From the NCBI GenBank assembly GCA_002946415.1, contig NJPS01000054.1, positions 558,001 through 622,000 on the forward strand: a stretch of DNA of 64,000 bases. Direction: 5' to 3'. Positions within the stretch are counted from its first letter, which is position 1, and every line of letters begins with the position of its first letter. The notes beneath the pieces are model-generated. The model was not told the DNA's origin. It was given only the letters and a program-made list of their open reading frames with translations, and made no database searches. This document shows positions 1 to 11,069 of the stretch, piece by piece. The position numbers were made by a program, and so were the translations under genes. The DNA comes from Rutstroemia sp. NJR-2017a BVV2 (Eukaryota; Ascomycota; Leotiomycetes; Helotiales; Rutstroemiaceae).

Positions 1-893
1 ATAGAAGGGGCCTGCTTCTCGTTAACTTTCTATCAACTTGCGATGTGAATTTTTACCATACGATGTCTTTGTAGGCTTGCCGATATCGAACAATTCGCAC
101 AATCCAGGCGATAAAAGATATGGCTGCGACAGCTGTGATAGAGCTATAGAGGTTGGTGCTGAGCCATCCTTCGTCGGAGGGGCCAGCCATTGGCGTTTGA
201 GTTGTTATGTTCGCCATGATGAATTGATAGAGCAATTGAACAAGCTCGGGGGGGGGGAATGATGGCAATGAAAGATGCAGTACTGTATGAATGGTAGTAT
301 CGTGTGTCGTGCAACCACTTTATCTGAGGAGCTGTCACCGGTTCAATATCCACTACGCGCTCAATACTTCATGGTTTCACTGTTTAACAATGTCCCCGAG
401 AAGAAGCAAGCAACCGAGAGCTTGCAATCAAGAGCGAGAGACGCACTCGTCGCGGTTGCTGACAGTCATATGGGACGTGCAGGGAACAGTCGTGTTCATA
501 GGCGAATTAAGCAGACCTTATTGGCTGCTCAGTTTCCCCTGGATCCACAGAATGCAGATTGGATGAGCTTGGACTTACCGGTGACATGAACACGTCTGGG
601 GAATGAGCTCGCCAAAGACGGCGGACGACAGTATAATATGGTCATGATCTTCCAAATGATTTATGCTTTCTTCGTGGGCGAACCGTGAGTGCAATCTTAG
701 TTCCACCTTGGCTGGCTTCACATTAGACGACTACTCGTAGAAGTTAAGTTCAACATCATCTAACACCATTACAATTTAGATAATTCCATCCAAGTCATCC
801 ATCGATCCATTCATCCATGGATATCACAACTATGCATCCCTATCATACACCAAAGCAAATCATACGCTTTCCTGTAACCCTATATATGCACTT
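1..893. other. Gene-free left edge
   Basis: I see no supportable gene here. The reading frames present are short, lack recognisable protein content and overlap on both strands. The right part must hold the 3' untranslated region of the PRP17 gene, which ends at 894. A run of ten G residues lies at 248-257, and an ATCC-rich stretch lies around 780-815. Confidence 0.6.
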
Positions 894-2474
894 TTAATCC
901 CAATACCTAATAGCGCCATCCAACCCAGCCGTCGCAACCTTCGAGCTCTCCTGAGGATTCCACTCCACGCAAGTAACCGCCTCCTTACTCGCTTGAAATT
1001 TATGATACATCTTGCACTGCTTCCAGTCCCAGAAACATACATATCCACCACTGTCACCCGAGGCGATGAATTGCCCGTCCGGACTACATGCCACATCGAT
1101 GGCGTAGCCTGCATTGTTGTGACCCTTAAATACTTTCTTCCTGTTCTGACGGAACTTATCTGTGGCCCCGTAGACGAAGATATTGTTGTCGGAGGATTGA
1201 TATGCGACCCATTTTTGGGAGGGATGCAGGGAAGCGCGTGTCATGGGGTACATGTGAGGCTCTGCGATATACTTGATGGGTACGGGAATATTGTATTCCC
1301 ATGCTCGTAAGGATTTGTCGTCAGATGTAGTCATGAAACGACGGTTTTCATCAACGAAGGTAATGGTATTGACAGCTGCAAGATGGTGATCGTATTCTTG
1401 GACTATTTCTCTTGTTCGGATATCAAATTGAATGATTTTTTTGTCGGACATTCCTGCTAGGAACTCGTTGGAAAATTCGGGATTCGGATTAAATCGTACG
1501 ACATGGGGAGATTTGCCTGTCGTGAAGCGGTTTATACATTGACCAGTTTCTGTGTCCCATAACTTCATCATACGGTCGTAAGAAGCAGAGATAAATTGCG
1601 TTCCGGATGGATTGAAAGTTATGTCTGATAAAGCTTTCTTGTGGCCCGAATAAGTTCGCAGAAGTTCCCTCGAATGATGCACATCCCAGATCTTGACAGT
1701 TGTGTCTGCGCTTCCAGAAAGTAGTAAATGACCCGACCCTGGGAAGAACCGTATTCCAACAACAGGTTTGGTATGCCCTTTCCACGTATGTACCATCTTC
1801 TTCGGGACGAAGTTTTTGATACTTCCAACTTCTTTCTTAAGATCAATATCGAGGTCCAATGGAACATGCATGTACGTCCGCCCTTGGTAATCATACTGTT
1901 CGGTCCCTTCAAACGTCGTCGTCTCGTCGCCCATTTCATCGGCCTCCTGCCGTTTCGCCAATGCTTGCGGCGGCGCAGATATAACAGCTCCACTCTCAAT
2001 TACCTCTTCTTCCTCTTCCTCTTCCACTTCCTCATACTCCTCGTCGCTACGCAATGGCTCATTCTCATCCACCTCCTCGTATTCCTCTCTTTTGTATTTG
2101 GCCCAGGGTCCCATATATGCGCCATCACCCTCAGCTATACTCGAATCGCCCTTCTTATGTCTCTTTGCCCGTATCCTCGCAGATTCTTCCTTGGCTTGCG
2201 CGCCTGACAGATGTACTCCCCTTCGTTGTACTGCTCGATGTTGATCTCGAAAGGTATGCTCACTGAGGTATGTTTCTTCAGCATATCCAGTAAGTACATT
2301 CTTACGTTTCAACGAAGCTTTTTCATCTTTGAAAGGATTGGCAGGTCCTTGTGTCGCGCGCGCAAGATTGTCTGCACTATATTGGACGACAGCATGTTCT
2401 GGTCCAGCGGCCTGTCGAGCAATCAAGGCGTTTTGTGGCGCCATGTTTGGCGGATAGTCGCCGAAGTCCGCCAT
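894..2474 (-). CDS. PRP17: Pre-mRNA splicing factor PRP17/CDC40 (WD40 protein)
   Basis: This intronless 526-residue protein is a second-step splicing factor of the spliceosome, acting in the nucleus. The N-terminal third matches the family: it opens MADFGDYPPNM, has a conserved block around residues 75-125 (NVLTGYAEETYLSEHTF; AYMGPWAKYKREEYEE), and carries an acidic Glu run near residues 145-160. From about residue 228 to the end there are seven WD40 units, with clear GH...WD repeats such as TWKGHTKPVVGI and SADTTVKIWD, closing with GAIRYWD. The ATG at 2474 is the first in frame and fits the known family start. Length agrees with yeast and human homologues only loosely, since fungal forms vary in the N-terminal part. 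The upstream region to 4594 is long and gene-free. Identification is from the whole-length pattern and is firm. Confidence 0.95.
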   Translation of the reverse strand: MADFGDYPPNMAPQNALIARQAAGPEHAVVQYSADNLARATQGPANPFKDEKASLKRKNVLTGYAEETYLSEHTFRDQHRAVQRRGVHLSGAQAKEESARIRAKRHKKGDSSIAEGDGAYMGPWAKYKREEYEEVDENEPLRSDEEYEEVEEEEEEEVIESGAVISAPPQALAKRQEADEMGDETTTFEGTEQYDYQGRTYMHVPLDLDIDLKKEVGSIKNFVPKKMVHTWKGHTKPVVGIRFFPGSGHLLLSGSADTTVKIWDVHHSRELLRTYSGHKKALSDITFNPSGTQFISASYDRMMKLWDTETGQCINRFTTGKSPHVVRFNPNPEFSNEFLAGMSDKKIIQFDIRTREIVQEYDHHLAAVNTITFVDENRRFMTTSDDKSLRAWEYNIPVPIKYIAEPHMYPMTRASLHPSQKWVAYQSSDNNIFVYGATDKFRQNRKKVFKGHNNAGYAIDVACSPDGQFIASGDSGGYVCFWDWKQCKMYHKFQASKEAVTCVEWNPQESSKVATAGLDGAIRYWD

Positions 2475-4594
2475 CTCTGAAACAGATCAAGAAGGGTAAT
2501 ATTGTAATGGAGAATGAGATATGTTGACAGGCGCAATTCGTTTTGTTGTTCAGTCCTGTCGTATCACAAGGTTGAGGTTGACAGCCGCAAGGCGTGAAAT
2601 AATTTTAGTGCAAGGCTATCAATCACGTGCATCTATTAGAGACTTTATCTTCTAGGTGTAATGTTACCTATTGCCCAGGGTAAAGAAGTCCCATTATTAT
2701 AGACTTTCAAGCTCACGAAAATCTGCTTGGTTGTGTCTGACGTTGAAATTAGAATGTAAACTAAACGGTGTTACCAACAGTTGCGAAAGTAGTCTTTATT
2801 CACGTGATCATGATCCGCAGTAGAGCAGGGTTTCCACTCCCTCAATTCTTCATTATTGTATGCTCGAGGAAGTCATCATATAGTATGTATTTCTTATAGG
2901 TTTAACTTGTGTTAGTTAAGGGAGCTATATACAAGAAGGCAGCCGTACTCAAAAATCCCCCGCCGACATTAGATCAATGTGCAACAACTGGAAATGGCGA
3001 AGCTGGCATGGTGGCTTGAGAAATGGAGGATTGTCGACTGTGGATTACAATTATTGTATGTATTATTGAGCAAGAGGAAATCCCTCAGATGTTCTGAAGC
3101 ATTACCTGAAGTAGCAAAGCACAGTAACAACAGAAGTTTGAGTGTCATTTTGGAATTCCATAGCTTCCAAACACCATACACGACCGTAGTCAAACACCAT
3201 GCAAGACCGTAGCCAAACACCAAAGCAATGCTAGTAGCCCACTTGAACCGTTTATTGCAAACATCATATTGCCTTTAAAATTGTTGATGATGGCGTCAAC
3301 ATATTTCATTGGTTTGCTGTCGAAGATCAATCTTTTTTGCCACCGGCACCTTACGATGATCCGTAGCCTTTCTGTGACTCTGATCAACTTGATCAAGTAA
3401 AAGCACACCTTATGCTCGAGGATTCCGAGTTGTCCATAAAAGTGAAACTACGGATTACATTCTGATAGAGATTTATGGAGAAGCCTGAGTGTAGTATAGC
3501 CAGATGTCGCCACTACAGTCTCCATGAACCAAATGATTTGAGGGTATACAACTGCAACATGTCTACCACCAAGGAATCCTGTGGAAACCAAGAAGCACCA
3601 CTTGAGAAGTGACAGTTGCGCTTGCATCCACTATACATCTCGTACCTGCGATATGTATTCCCAGGAAAAGTAGAAGGACTTGGCGGCTGATCAAATTGTC
3701 CATCTCGCACAATTGCACCTGATTGAGCAAACGCAGATGGAAAGAATGTAGATTACAAGGAAAGCACAACATTAGAGATTTAAGATATGAGAGAATAACA
3801 AGAAATCCAGTGAAAGGAAGAAGATGGTATCTTGAGAACAGCGAAGACAAGCCGAAGCGGACTTCAAGTTGTGTGGCTACCAGTTGTGGCTGACGGGGCA
3901 TCGCGTGGCTAAGTAACTGCGCCGCTTGAAGTGTAGGAGCAAGCGCCCGACGGCGCCTGTCGGAAAGGAGCAATAGTGATATCGCAATTATCATGATTAT
4001 GACGCTGCGCTATCTGAGTTCGCCTGTTTCGTGGGACAGACTTACCTGCGGTCTTGTTGAGTATCATAGAGACCTAGCGTCATGAGGCTCGAGCTTTTCT
4101 TAATGAGGGGTGTTGTGTTACCTGGGACGCAAAGGTAAGTGATATGAGGATGCATACATGCATATAAGAAAGACGACATAACACAGTCAAGAAAAACCAC
4201 ATGCACAGGAAACGACAACGAGATTTTTATCAGAAATACACACTGTCTCCAGTATGTCTGATATCTATCCACAAAAAACTTCTGCGAAGTCGAACATCAT
4301 GGAATCCGCCCAGATGCCCCCCAATACAGCACCCTATGGAAGCGCACTACCATTAAACCTTTAGCTCTAACCAATCATCACCGCCCGCTTTGCCCAGCCA
4401 TACCATTCATGTTTTATTTAGTCGTAGAGATCATGGCACATTAGAAACCTGCCACCCAATTGTCGTATCCCTCCCTTGCCTTGCCCACCTCTTCGGCAGA
4501 CCCACAGCACCGCATGTGCGTCCGTCGTTGAATAAAGAATTCGCAGCTATACCTGTTATCCCACGTTATACCGGTCGCCGATGTTGTTCGAAAG
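2475..4594. other. Long gene-free spacer with a short tandem repeat
   Basis: About 2.1 kb between the PRP17 start and the ERV14 end. The longest frame (3563-3994, minus) has no recognisable protein character. It should contain the PRP17 promoter near 2475-2900. A tandem repeat of about 23 bp (2.4 copies) lies at 3168-3222. I see nothing else of note. Confidence 0.5.
3168..3222. repeat. 23-bp tandem repeat, about 2.4 copies
   Basis: Two near-identical units, each starting CAAACACCAT and containing GACCGTAG, are followed by a third partial unit CAAACACCA. The two full units differ at a few positions only. Confidence 0.7.
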
Positions 4595-5291
4595 TCACTG
4601 CGTTTCGTCTCGGATGAGGGCGACAATCATAGAGTACAGATAGAAGAAGAACATGACGAGGTGGAAACCGAGCTTGATGAAGGATTCCTACAGGCAGATA
4701 GTCATTAGCACAACTGGACAATGTAAACACTACTGGGAGTTTGAGCAAAGCTCACCTTCTTGTGGACATTTAGCTTTCTGAAAATCTCTGTGGCGTCCAA
4801 CAAATGTGTGTTGTCAACAATCCTAGGCATGAGTTAGCCATTTTGCTTCGTCCACCAACATCCACCAGAGGGACAGCTAGAGTTCAGACATACTTCTTGA
4901 CGTTGAAGGCCAATAGTGGTAGATTGAGAATGAGCGCGATCCAGTATCCATTGATAAGGAATAAGAAGGTCAAGAATCCATGGACCGCCGCTTCTGGAAT
5001 AATATACGTGTTCAGACGGTTGCAAAGATCGATTGGGTTAATGTAATCACTATTTCATATTCCAGATTAGCTTCATTGCATTACAAGATAGGATATCTCC
5101 AATGAAGGATTAAGCTGGAGTGCTATGCTGGAGAGAATGGAAGACATCTCCTTCATCTTGCAGACTGAGACACAGGAACAAACACACCATTCCAGATCGC
5201 TATACATGATCGTGAAGAAGACCTGTAGGAAAAGATTGACGGCATTTATGAGTACCGCCAGAAGGTACAACCAAGCTTCGCCGGACATCAT
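4595..5291 (-). CDS. ERV14: ERV14/cornichon-family ER cargo receptor
   Basis: Four exons join in frame: 5188-5288 (or 5291), 4894-5049, 4756-4822 and 4595-4687. They encode 138 residues, the usual length of Erv14. The protein starts [20 protein letters not shown], continues with the cornichon signature ([18 protein letters not shown]) formed exactly across the first intron, and ends [10 protein letters not shown]. It is a small polytopic ER/Golgi membrane protein that recruits transmembrane cargo into COPII vesicles. Two adjacent ATGs (5291 and 5288) are possible; the second gives the canonical MSGEAW start. Introns are 138, 71 and 68 nt; the last has a good TGCTAATG branch sequence. No residue looks abnormal. 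Gene prediction that ignores the small exons would miss it, since no single frame exceeds 82 codons. Confidence 0.95.
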
Positions 5292-5995
5292 CTTGAACAA
5301 CTGTGTTTCGCGTTCGCACAAGATCCGTCTCTCCTCGTGGTATTTGTCTTAGCTGTCGGGTCGCGAAATGTGCGACAAGGACGGCAGACAAAGTAAGTTG
5401 AAGGGCAATGTAGCTTTTAGAAGCTCGGTTGAGGGCGGGTGGTTGTACTAGGTAATTATTCGAAGGGTTTTTTCGTCGTCGAGGTTAGGTTCGAAGGTGG
5501 GGAGTGCCGGTGGAGGGTTTTAGGGCCGAGAAACTGATCGCGTGTTGCTTAGAGAGAGAATCCGAAGAAACGTAGAATGATCTAAGGCGTCGAAATTCAA
5601 GAAAGTGTCCTTTGGGAAGCTATCACAAAGCTGTTGAGAGTGGTAGGGCGAAATTCGATTAGGATTGTAAGCAGAATGACGCTTGGTAGATTGATATCGC
5701 TTCTCTACTGTAGCAAACCAAGAATTTTGCTGATAGGACAACGTAGACCTTACTCGCTTATTTGTCAAGTTATGCATCATCATCAGGGGGGTTATGGAAT
5801 TTAGGTACGGCTCCTGGAATTAAAGATACAATATGTTAGAACTTAGGGCGGACTCTTTTCACATCTTCTCTATTTATCATTCTTGACTTGCAGTGCAAGT
5901 GCCGTGGTTACTGATTCGTGCAAGTATTAGTCCACTCAAGATGTTTTGGCATCGTGGCGACTGGTTTTCTAGATACGCGATGTGCTATTCACAAT
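5292..5995. other. Spacer: ERV14 promoter and MAP1 3' region
   Basis: Both neighbours read leftwards, so this holds the ERV14 promoter and 5' leader near 5292-5500 and the MAP1 3' untranslated region near 5995. No coding potential recognised. Confidence 0.6.
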
Positions 5996-7480
5996 TCATG
6001 CAGCCACCCCCTCTTTCTTCTCGCCATTTGTGTCTGGGACCGTTGGCATTGGTACCGGTCCACCAGGAGAGTTCGGTAATCTTGCCGTTAATATTTCTAC
6101 GCCATCTTCTGTGACAAGCAGTGTGTGTTCTGAGAATGATGTTAGCTCGAGTCGTAGCAAAAGAATAGCTTGCTAGGTCGCCTACCAAATTGGGCTGTCC
6201 TCTTTCCATCTTGCGTAACACTGGTCCAGTTGTCAGGCCAGGTCTTGTCTCTATGAGTCCCTAGTGCAATCATGGGCTCTATTGTGAAGCACATTCCTGG
6301 TTTTGCTTGGCCGACAGCCTTGTTCTTTGCATAATGAGGAATATTCGGCGCGCAATGGAACAGGCTACCAACACCATGACCGCAGTATGTCTTGATGACG
6401 CTGCAGTTTGTCTCTTTCGCGCGCTTTTCTATAACGTTTCCAAACTCTCTGAAGAGCACTCCTGGCTTGACAATCTTGATCGCCTCATCCAAGCACTCTC
6501 GAGCTGCCTCGACTACTCGTACCGAATCTGGATCGGCCTTTGCTTTGTCACCAATGTAGTATGTCTCGTTAAGATCACTGTGGAAGCCTCCATGATAAAG
6601 AGAGATATCGATGTTCAGAATGTCTCCATCAACTAGGACCCGCTTATCCGGAATACCGTGGCAAATAACTTCGTTAACGGATGTGCACACTGATTTGGGG
6701 AAGTCGTAATAATTAAGCGGTGATGGGTATGCCTGTGATCGTCAGTGAGTCTATCTTTGGCGCAACACGAGTACTCACATCTCGCTCCAAGCAAGCCTTG
6801 TGCACAACCTCATCGATATAATCGGTGGTAACACCTGGCTTGGCAGCAGCTGCTGCAATGTCCAAGACTTCTCTCCCTAACCGACAAACCTTTCTCATCG
6901 CCTCTTGTTGTTCTTTATTCAAAATATCGATCTTATTTCTGGGAGTATTTCTCTCACTCTTCGCGATCCCATCTTTCCAGTAGTCGGGATGCTGAATACT
7001 CTTAGGGACTTCTCTGCGTTCGGATAACGGATAGACAGGTCGTAGCGGTCCAGTATACTGGAATGTTGGGAAAGGATTGTATAAACCGGTAGCTGGATCA
7101 GGTTCAGAAACGACTTTTGGGGGGAAGAGGTTGCTGAGGAAATTACTCTGTGATTTATGTATTTTCTTATGTTCGCCCTGTCATAACCAATCAGCTTTAG
7201 CACACAACCGGCTGGCGAGGGAGGCTCGCGAAGAAATTCCAGATGAGAGGCAGAACTGAGACTGTTGGTTGGTCTCGTGCAATGTCCTTGAAATCGCAGA
7301 AGCTCCAACAGAATTATACAAAGGTAAACATACCCAACTCCTCTTGAAACAATCTTGCGAACAGAAAAAGCTGTCTTTCATACCAAGCTTTAGACATGTC
7401 GGGCACTGCAATGTGCCAGCATCGTTGTCGCAGTCAACGCCCATACACTTTCGTTTTGGTGCAGGTTCTTCTGAAGCCAT
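5996..7480 (-). CDS. MAP1: Methionine aminopeptidase 1 (zinc-finger type)
   Basis: Four exons (7334-7480, 6779-7177, 6186-6732, 5996-6129) give 408 residues. The enzyme removes the initiator methionine from nascent proteins at the ribosome. Residues 12-44 form the N-terminal zinc-finger region (Cys pairs in [20 protein letters not shown]), known to help ribosome association. The catalytic M24A fold follows. Visible metal-ligand motifs are [17 protein letters not shown] with two Asp, [17 protein letters not shown] with the His, CFTIEPMI with Glu, and a final Glu in AQFEHTLLV. That last Glu codon is split by the third intron (G|AA). All exon phases agree and no ligand is missing. The start is the only ATG that keeps the zinc-finger exon. 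It shares a 452-bp spacer with the divergent KMO gene. Confidence 0.95.
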
Positions 7481-7932
7481 GATTAAGAGGGCGAGAGGGG
7501 TCCGTGAGTTCGAGCTCTAGATTCGAGGATGGTTGAGCTTGCTGGTGAAGTAGAGGACAGTACTATCCGCGAAAAGACCCCACTTCTGCCACGAAGGGGA
7601 AAGAAATGTGCTGGTATCGTGATTCGTGAAGTTTTGTCAGCCAGCCGTATTTCAGGATCCTCAAAAAAAGACGAGGTCCTAGAGAGGCGCAAAGATGGCC
7701 AACCTCCAAGCAGTTTAGCCTAGAAGATTTTCTGCCTATGCGGTATCTGATGTGGGCTGAATTAGGCCTAGCTTGGTGGGATGGGAGTGTTCTTAGTAAA
7801 CGAATTTCTAAGTTACTCGAACGACCCTTCGACATAATGAATCATCCATGGAACCCCGGATGAAATTTATGCTTTCCTCTGAATAAATCTGGAGAAATTT
7901 TCCTTTTTCTCTCATTTGGAGAACTCGCGATC
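7481..7932. promoter_or_regulatory. Bidirectional promoter region MAP1/KMO
   Basis: The 452-bp spacer lies between two divergent start codons, so it must carry both promoters and 5' leaders. I see no recognised operator. The last about 60 bases before the KMO ATG are pyrimidine-rich (TTTTCCTTTTTCTC), as is common in fungal leaders. Confidence 0.5.
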
Positions 7933-9919
7933 ATGGACAAAAATTCCTCAAGACAGAAGACTGTGGTGATTGGGGCTGGTCCCGTGGGAGCCTTAGCGGC
8001 ATTGTATGCAGCACAACGGGGAGACGATGTCGAGATCTACGAGCTGCGAAGTGGTACGTGCCGCATTTCTATGTTGCGTTGCATATGTTCGATTTGCTCC
8101 GTGGCGCATACCAGTATGGGATCCGGAATACTTGTGTCTGTGTTATGTCTAGTGGCAAATCACTACAATTCAAAACTTCAAGCTTGGGGTCGGATTCTTA
8201 GGCATTCCATTGAAATCACTCGGTGTAGCTCTACGCAAATTAATGCACAGGAATCATGTTCAGACTCTTCTCATCGTTAGAACTCGCTCCTCCAGACTTG
8301 CTGCTGTCCATGATGGGCAGGATTTCTGCTTCTTTCGATTCCCCATAGCAAGATTTCTGTTGGCGCAAGCTACAAACTCAACTCAAGATGTTCGAGCATG
8401 ATCGCTAACCCCGTTCTAGATCTTCGTGATCCTTCCACCACGCCTTTAAACTTCACCAAATCCATCAACTTGGCTCTTTCAGAGCGAGGTATAAATGCCA
8501 TGAGACAATCCGGCCGTACAGAGCTTCTGGAGAGTGTTATGAAAGAGGCCATACCGATGAGAGGTAGAATGATTCACGGGAAATCGACCACGGGGGAGCT
8601 TTACGAACAGTCTCAGGACTACGACGTCCATGGAAGGGTATAACCCCCTGGTTTCTGCTTTTATGCTTTCGCTAATTTTTTCCAGGCTATCTTTGCGGTT
8701 GATCGGGGAGATTTGAACAAGCGTTTACTCGATGACCTTGAATCAATGCCTAACGTCAGCTTTCACTTCAACCATAAATTGACCGGCGCGGATTTCAGAT
8801 CTCGGAAAGCTTGGTTTGAAGTTGCTGGTGGAAAATCAATGAAATGGTCTGTTGATGTTCGAGATCAAGAAATCGAAGTTGATTTCGACTTCTTGATTGG
8901 CGCAGATGGTGCTCATTCTGCGACACGATTCCATTTGATGAAATATCTTCGCATGGACTACCAGCAAAGCTATATCGACACATTATGGTGCGAGTTCACC
9001 ATAGACCCTTCAGCCAAGACCAATGACGACCCTAATTCCATCTTCAAAATCTCGCCGAATCATCTACACATATGGCCTGGAAAAGAATTCATGTTCATAG
9101 CAATACCGAGCACGGTATGTATTCTTTCCAGCATCTGTATTATAATGCTAATAAATGCAGGATGGCTCATTCACATGCACCCTTTTCATGCCTTCACGCT
9201 ATTTCTCCATATTAGAAGAGAACCCAAATAAACTCCCAGCATTTTTTGATGAACACTTCCCCGGCATAACCGGACTAATCGACCAAACATCTCTAATAGC
9301 ATCGTTCACCAAGAACCCCCACCTTCCTCTCATAAGTATAAAATGCCAACCATACCACTACTCCGACTCAGTCGTCATTCTCGGCGACGCTGCTCACGCC
9401 ATGGTGCCCTTCTACGGCCAAGGTATGAACGCCGGTCTCGAAGACGTCCGCGTTCTGTACTCCATTCTTGACAAACACCTCTCCCCAAGCTCCAAGTCAT
9501 CCTCATCCTCATCTCGCAAACGCGCCCTCGCCCTGCAAGAATACTCCCGCACCCGTCAACCCGATGCCCACGCAATCAACGATCTCGCGCTTGAGAATTA
9601 CACCGAAATGCGCGCCTCGGTCATCTCGCCCGTCTACAAATTCCGCAAATGGCTTGAAGAGACGCTAAGCGTATATGTGCCGAGTCTAGGCTGGCAAACG
9701 AAGTATTCGCGCGTGAGTTTTGGAAATGAAAGATATTCTGAGATTTTGAGGAAGAGTGAGAGACAGGGCAAATTGATTGTGGTGGGGTTGGTGGCTGTTC
9801 TGACGAGTCCGGTTGTGATGGGGGCGGGGCTGGCTTGGTGGAGGTGGAGAAGGGCGACGAGACCGGTGCAGTGGTTTGTGAAGGTGCAGGCGTGGCTTGG
9901 GTGGAAGACTACTTATTAG
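7933..9919 (+). CDS. BNA4: Kynurenine 3-monooxygenase
   Basis: Exons 7933-8053, 8420-8637, 8686-9114 and 9161-9919 join in frame to 508 residues. The flavoenzyme hydroxylates L-kynurenine to 3-hydroxykynurenine in tryptophan breakdown to NAD, using NADPH and O2 at the outer mitochondrial membrane. The FAD-binding GxGxxG lies at about residues 14-19 ([14 protein letters not shown]), the DG motif near 185 ([12 protein letters not shown]), and the GD motif near 331 ([20 protein letters not shown]). Substrate-pocket blocks such as [14 protein letters not shown] and [12 protein letters not shown] are typical of KMO. A hydrophobic segment near residues 461-485, followed by Trp/Arg, fits the C-terminal membrane anchor. 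The first intron is long for this region (366 nt). A Ser-rich insertion ([11 protein letters not shown]) sits around residue 370. Third codon positions turn from C-rich to G-rich near 9650. Confidence 0.95.
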
Positions 9920-10391
9920 TTAGGTGTTCAGGAGGACGAGGTGAGTTATGGGTAGTGTATTCATAGGACTTCCTCGATGTAAAATATATGGGCGCAATAA
10001 ACCACTCACTTAGATAGATGTAGAGATTCTTAGAACATAATCCCAGAACATATGCAAACCCACTTTTATAGGTCTTGACGTGTTCCTATACGGTTCCGTG
10101 TCTCTCTCAAGATAGAGCACGGAGTTTCTCAATGTAAGATTACGAAATCGAGTTGGATGAAACGGTATTTTCATTCTCTCCATGATCCAACACGCAAACA
10201 GCAACCTTTCCGGGCTATTAAGATCATCGTAACCACTGACTATAATCTGAAACCCTCATAATATCATACCAGTACTGAATGGCTTCCTCAGTTTCGCTCT
10301 AGAACCAGCGCATGCCATTCCCTAGTTAATTCCTTCATGGGAATAATCATTCTCTCTCCACTCCTTTCCCATCTCTCTCTACCCCCAATCC
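9920..10391. other. Convergent intergenic region
   Basis: This spacer lies between the KMO stop and the end of the hydrophobin-like gene, so it holds both 3' untranslated regions. No gene recognised. Confidence 0.5.
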
Positions 10392-11069
10392 CTACCACCA
10401 CACTCCACCACTTCTCCTCTCCGGCATCCCCCTCTCAGCCCGGCCTCTTCTCACCTTACTAACGTCCGCATTACTCACTGTACACGCCATCGATTTCTGC
10501 AACACTGGGACAGTGACGCCGTTTTCGTAGGTTACGTCGGTCTATTCTCTCAGTGTATCAGTAAATGCTTTTTGGGATTATAGTTCGGGTTGCGAGGGGG
10601 AGAGGGGAGCAGGTTGGTTTTGGAGTGAGGTCTAGATGATGAGATAAAAGAAATACGAACCCAACTCCACGCCCACCCACAACAAGCAGCAACTTTTATC
10701 TGTCCATCTGCCCCTGGGTTGAGACAGGCCCATTTATTGGCTGTTTGGGTAGTGGGTAAACCGGTCCAGGGGACGTTTGTAGCGGCGAGGGTAGCGTTTC
10801 TGCCTGTGAGAGGGGGTTAATTAGTAGGACTAGGCTTGGTGGGGAAGGGGTGATGGGAGTGATGGTTCGAAAGCAGACATACAGCCAGTATAAAGACCAT
10901 ACTGATCAATACTGCAACAGCCTCCAAAATAACTACTCAGACACGTAGTCGTGCTATTATACTGCGTCTGCGATGTATCTCTCGCGACCAGAGCTGAATA
11001 AGCCAGCGGAGAAGCCCTCACATGGGTGATGAGAGCGATGAAGATAAGGAGAAGGTTTGAGAGATGCAT
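10392..11069 (-). CDS. Small secreted cysteine-rich protein, hydrophobin-like
   Basis: I propose three exons: 10883-11069, 10661-10803 and 10392-10541, giving 159 residues. The start MHLSNLLLIFIALITHVRA is a clear signal peptide, with likely cleavage before SPLAYS. The mature part has eight cysteines in the order C, CC, C, C, CC, C, the arrangement that defines hydrophobins, which coat aerial hyphae and spores. Spacings are approximately 7, 10, 24, 10 and 25 residues, which fit neither class I nor class II exactly. Exons 1 and 2 join in phase with a GTATGT donor and CACAG acceptor. The second intron uses a weaker GTTCGT donor, so the last exon and the eighth Cys are less certain. The final about 30 residues are Arg/Gly-rich, which is odd for a hydrophobin. 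An unrelated small secreted protein remains possible. Confidence 0.55.

Noticed and set aside
3563..3994. 143-codon minus-strand frame in the PRP17-ERV14 spacer
   Set aside because: Leu/Arg-rich, no family motif, no biased codons, no promoter sign; treated as noise.
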